Source: Mycteria americana (Eukaryota > Chordata > Aves > Ciconiiformes > Ciconiidae). Taken from it: a stretch of 64,000 bases of DNA. The translations under genes and the position numbers were made by a program. The notes beneath the pieces were generated by a model, which did not search any database, was not told the DNA's origin, and saw nothing but the letters and a program-made list of their open reading frames with translations. Below, piece after piece: positions 61,321 through 64,000 of the stretch (the first letter of the stretch is position 1; the number at the start of each line of letters is the position of its first letter). Location of the stretch: positions 29,373,661-29,437,660 of the forward strand of contig NC_134366.1 in the NCBI RefSeq assembly GCF_035582795.1, read 5' to 3'.

Positions 61321-64000
61321 CTAAGAGAAAAAAAAAAAAAAGAAAAAGAAAAAAGAAAAGCAACAAAGGAAGATCTGCAGTACACCGACAATCAGTATGT
61401 AGACATCTAAAGGTAGTTTTCTTAAGTCTCTTCACCTGAGTTCTGCTTGTGGTTACAATTTCCTTGTAACGTGGATATGACATCCTTGCCATCGTCCGCT
61501 GTAATCAAGATCCATAAACACATCAAACTGAACTTGGCACAAGACCATGCTTATAAACAATGTCACTAGAAGATCAACATGCAATGGTTGTTGGTATTCA
61601 TGTTTAAAATGAACCTGGTCACAATGGATGAAAGACCCAAGCTATAAGCATTTCCAAGAACTGAGGAAAAATTCTGAATAATAAGCTGGGGGGGGATCTT
61701 CCTTTGAATCACTGCCTGCCACACTAGCCCATCTCCAGGCTGAGTGCACCCAACTGAGGCAACTGCAAGAATCAGACAGGTCTCTGCTGTCCTCCAGAAG
61801 CAGAGACACTTCTTTTAGAAGCTTGTACTTACACAGGCCAGGAGAGAACACAAAAGTGCCCAGAACCTCATCACTCCCTAAATCACCTTCCTGGACAATA
61901 CGTTCTTCCTCATGACACCAACACTGGGAATAGGGAAAAGGAATCTTCCCCCAAAGCACCCCAGGCCAGGATATAAATAATAGCACCTGTCCTCCTACAG
62001 GAAAATAAATGGGCGAAGACCAATAGGAGGGAAAATGTATAGCTGAGGGTTATAGGCTATCAGAGGTGGAAAAAACACCACCGCACCCCAACTGTAACTA
62101 CCTTAAGTTCTGAGCAAGTTTCTTAGATTAGACATGGAGCCAAAACAATCATCTAGATTCTGTCCATCAGTGATGAGAAAGGCACATCCCTCAGGTGATT
62201 AATCCCATTTCAGATATGTAGCAAAACAGGAGGGATGAGTTACCTGCTGAACATGCTTTCTCTCCCCATTAACTGTGGAGGAAATCTAGCTTCTAGACAA
62301 GTAAGTCTGTAGCTCTAAAGGTAAATGAAGAGGTCGGTCACAGTATGGCCAGAACTGGAAGGCAGATCTCCTGGAAGCCTCAAATTTGAGGCTGGAAAGC
62401 AGAAATAAAATTCTCTATAGGGGAATAAAAATTGAATGCCAAACCCTTTCAAAAGAAACCTCATGGTGTGTTCAGAACTAAATGAAACAGAACAGCTTGC
62501 TGTTTGAATCATATTATTTAACAAGGCTTTGCTAGGACAGTGACAGAAATGTGCTACCAGCACTAGAATCAGCTGGTCGTTTAAGGACCCATGATCACAT
62601 CTGATTACACTCTGTACAGATATAGATAGGAGAGGCATAAACACACCTGGACAAATATACATGATGCTTCCATAAATGGACAACGCACAAAGCTAAAGGC
62701 GAAAAACCCACCCCTAAACTGACTGGCAGAGGGGAAAAAAAAAAAAGATCAGAAGGATAAGTTCATGAAATGTGAGATATGGATTGCCACAATTCTGTAA
62801 TGAAAAAACTGTTGCTGAAAGCCTGCCTTAGTTCAGTGGTAAACATGATGGAGCCAATCTTAAGAACAGCCATAGTATATTAAGGGAAAATGCAGAGAAC
62901 GATAAAAAATTGGAAGTTATGAAGTAGAAGTAGTTGATGAGGAAAACTATGAAGAAACACAGCTCCATCACTAGTAGCACTACATCTGTATTACTTTAGT
63001 ACGTACAGAGTACTTTAAGAAAAAAAAAATCTTTGGAATGGCACAGACCCACTAGTGTACGGAGATGGAAAAATTTAGCAGAGCAGGCAGAAGTATTCCA
63101 AAATACTTCAGTTCCTTTTAGGGGAGATGCAGAAAGAAACAGAACAAGGTATTTATATTATGGACGATGGTGAAATATTTTACAGCCCATAAGTAACTGA
63201 GATTCTAGAAAACATCTGCTAAGAAAATATAAGTCAGATTTTGTATCCAAGAATATTAAAATATCTCGTCAAAGAGATATCTGATCTAATTAATTGCAAA
63301 ATGGGTGAAACTTCAACACACTGGAAAAGTTCTAATATTGTGTCATTATTACAAAAAACACCCAAACAACAACGATAATTAACAGGGTGACTCAAGTAAT
63401 TGTAGGTAACTATGGGCTGGTAACTCACCATTACTCCTAGGCAAAACATTAACTGAGTCCCATTCTGTATGGGATTCAGCAAAAGAATACGAGCATAATA
63501 AAAGCTCCTATAATAAAAGGTGTTTTTATGGAAAGCAGACCTAGTTCAAAAAAACCCAACTAATTTCATTCTTTGATAAAACTATGAGCTTTCTTTGGTA
63601 AAGATATTTGTTTAGAAACAACTTGACTTTGCACTGCATAGCCTTCCAGCTAAAAAGTTAGCACCGCATAATATCTATAATGAACATATTGAATGGATTA
63701 GGAACATGACAACTAACAGATGTCAAAAACCAGTTGTTAGGAGAAATAATTGCAAAGTAGAAGTGTTTCTAGTTTAGATCTGCAAGGTTTAGTGTTATAT
63801 CCATCGCTATTCAATGGCTTTAGCAGTCATCTGGAAGTAAACACAAAATGACTCTTGAAAAAAATGTGCAAACAACTAACAGACTATTAAAGGTGGTCAT
63901 TCAGGCCAGTCATTCAGTTTCTGTAGTCAGAGCTGGGAGAATTTAATACCACTAAGTTGGAAGTTTCATTTCAAGGAATAAGGAATATAAGCCATGCTGC
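61321..64000 (-). other. ICA1: ICA1 intron, continuing beyond window
   Basis: No further ICA1 exon was found. A 114-codon minus-strand frame at 61642-61986 has no recognisable domain and no convincing splice sites in phase. The right part is an old LINE. Confidence 0.75.
62880..63900 (+). mobile_element. Ancient CR1/L3-like LINE reverse transcriptase fragment
   Basis: Degraded plus-strand LINE in antisense to ICA1. Recognisable ordered segments of a CR1-clade RT are TATCCAAGAATATTAAAATA and CACACTGGAAAAGTTCTAAT, then GGTAACTATGGGCTGGTAAC (the counterpart of the GNYRPVSL region), CATTACTCCTAGGCAAAACA, TTTTTATGGAAAGCAGACCT, and CAATGGCTTTAGCAGTCATC with TGGAAGTAAACA near the expected YADD-proximal region. 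All frames are broken. It is far more diverged than the copies at 44-46 kb. The right end may pass the window edge. Confidence 0.65.

Noticed and set aside
61642..61986. 114-codon minus-strand ORF near the ICA1 exon at 61279
   Set aside because: I considered it as an upstream ICA1 exon because it is on the right strand. It lacks phase-1 splice boundaries and any ICA69-like sequence.

Overview
This is vertebrate nuclear DNA, almost certainly from a bird. It has long AT-rich introns, coding carried in short exons with GT-AG junctions, and CR1 LINE copies, one of which ends in the tandem ATTCTGTG octamers typical of avian CR1 3' ends. No bacterial, phage or CRISPR feature was seen. The two genes match the GLCCI1-ICA1 neighbourhood known from human 7p21; the bird counterpart is probably on a macrochromosome (inference).

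Left half (1 to about 35,280, + strand): the last six coding exons of GLCCI1 (glucocorticoid-induced 1) and its 3' UTR. Exons lie at 7574-7660, 14993-15106, 18161-18313, 25185-25395, 31208-31328 and 32394-32742. Their phases join into one open frame of 344 residues ending in TAG. The N-terminal part, roughly 200 residues by comparison with the family, lies upstream of the window. The 3' UTR runs about 2.5 kb through several AATAAA signals to a last one at 35256, followed at once by a G-rich tract. Two unexplained exon-like segments lie inside GLCCI1 introns: 29287-29388, with its own apparent 3' UTR and poly(A) signal, and 31858-31900, which fits the GLCCI1 frame exactly.

Middle (about 35,280 to 49,160): intergenic space between two genes that converge tail to tail. 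It is richer in GC and holds the clearest mobile DNA: an old CR1 fragment near 37.3 kb, a long CR1 copy at about 40.0-41.9 kb that keeps its endonuclease region but has lost its reverse transcriptase region, and two 3'-end CR1 copies in opposite orientation at 44.2 and 46.2 kb.

Right part (about 49,160 to 64,000, - strand): the last four coding exons of ICA1 (islet cell autoantigen 1, ICA69) at 61279-61320, 57097-57378, 51882-51977 and 49965-50086, with a 3' UTR of about 0.8 kb. All internal junctions are phase 1, so the internal exons can be skipped without breaking the frame. The upstream exons encoding the BAR-type domain lie beyond the window. The last kilobase is an old, degraded CR1/L3-like reverse transcriptase fragment.

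GLCCI1 and ICA1 are not known to act together; they share only a conserved location. The most interesting items are the two cryptic terminal exons in GLCCI1, the RT-deleted CR1, and several perfect palindromes in introns.
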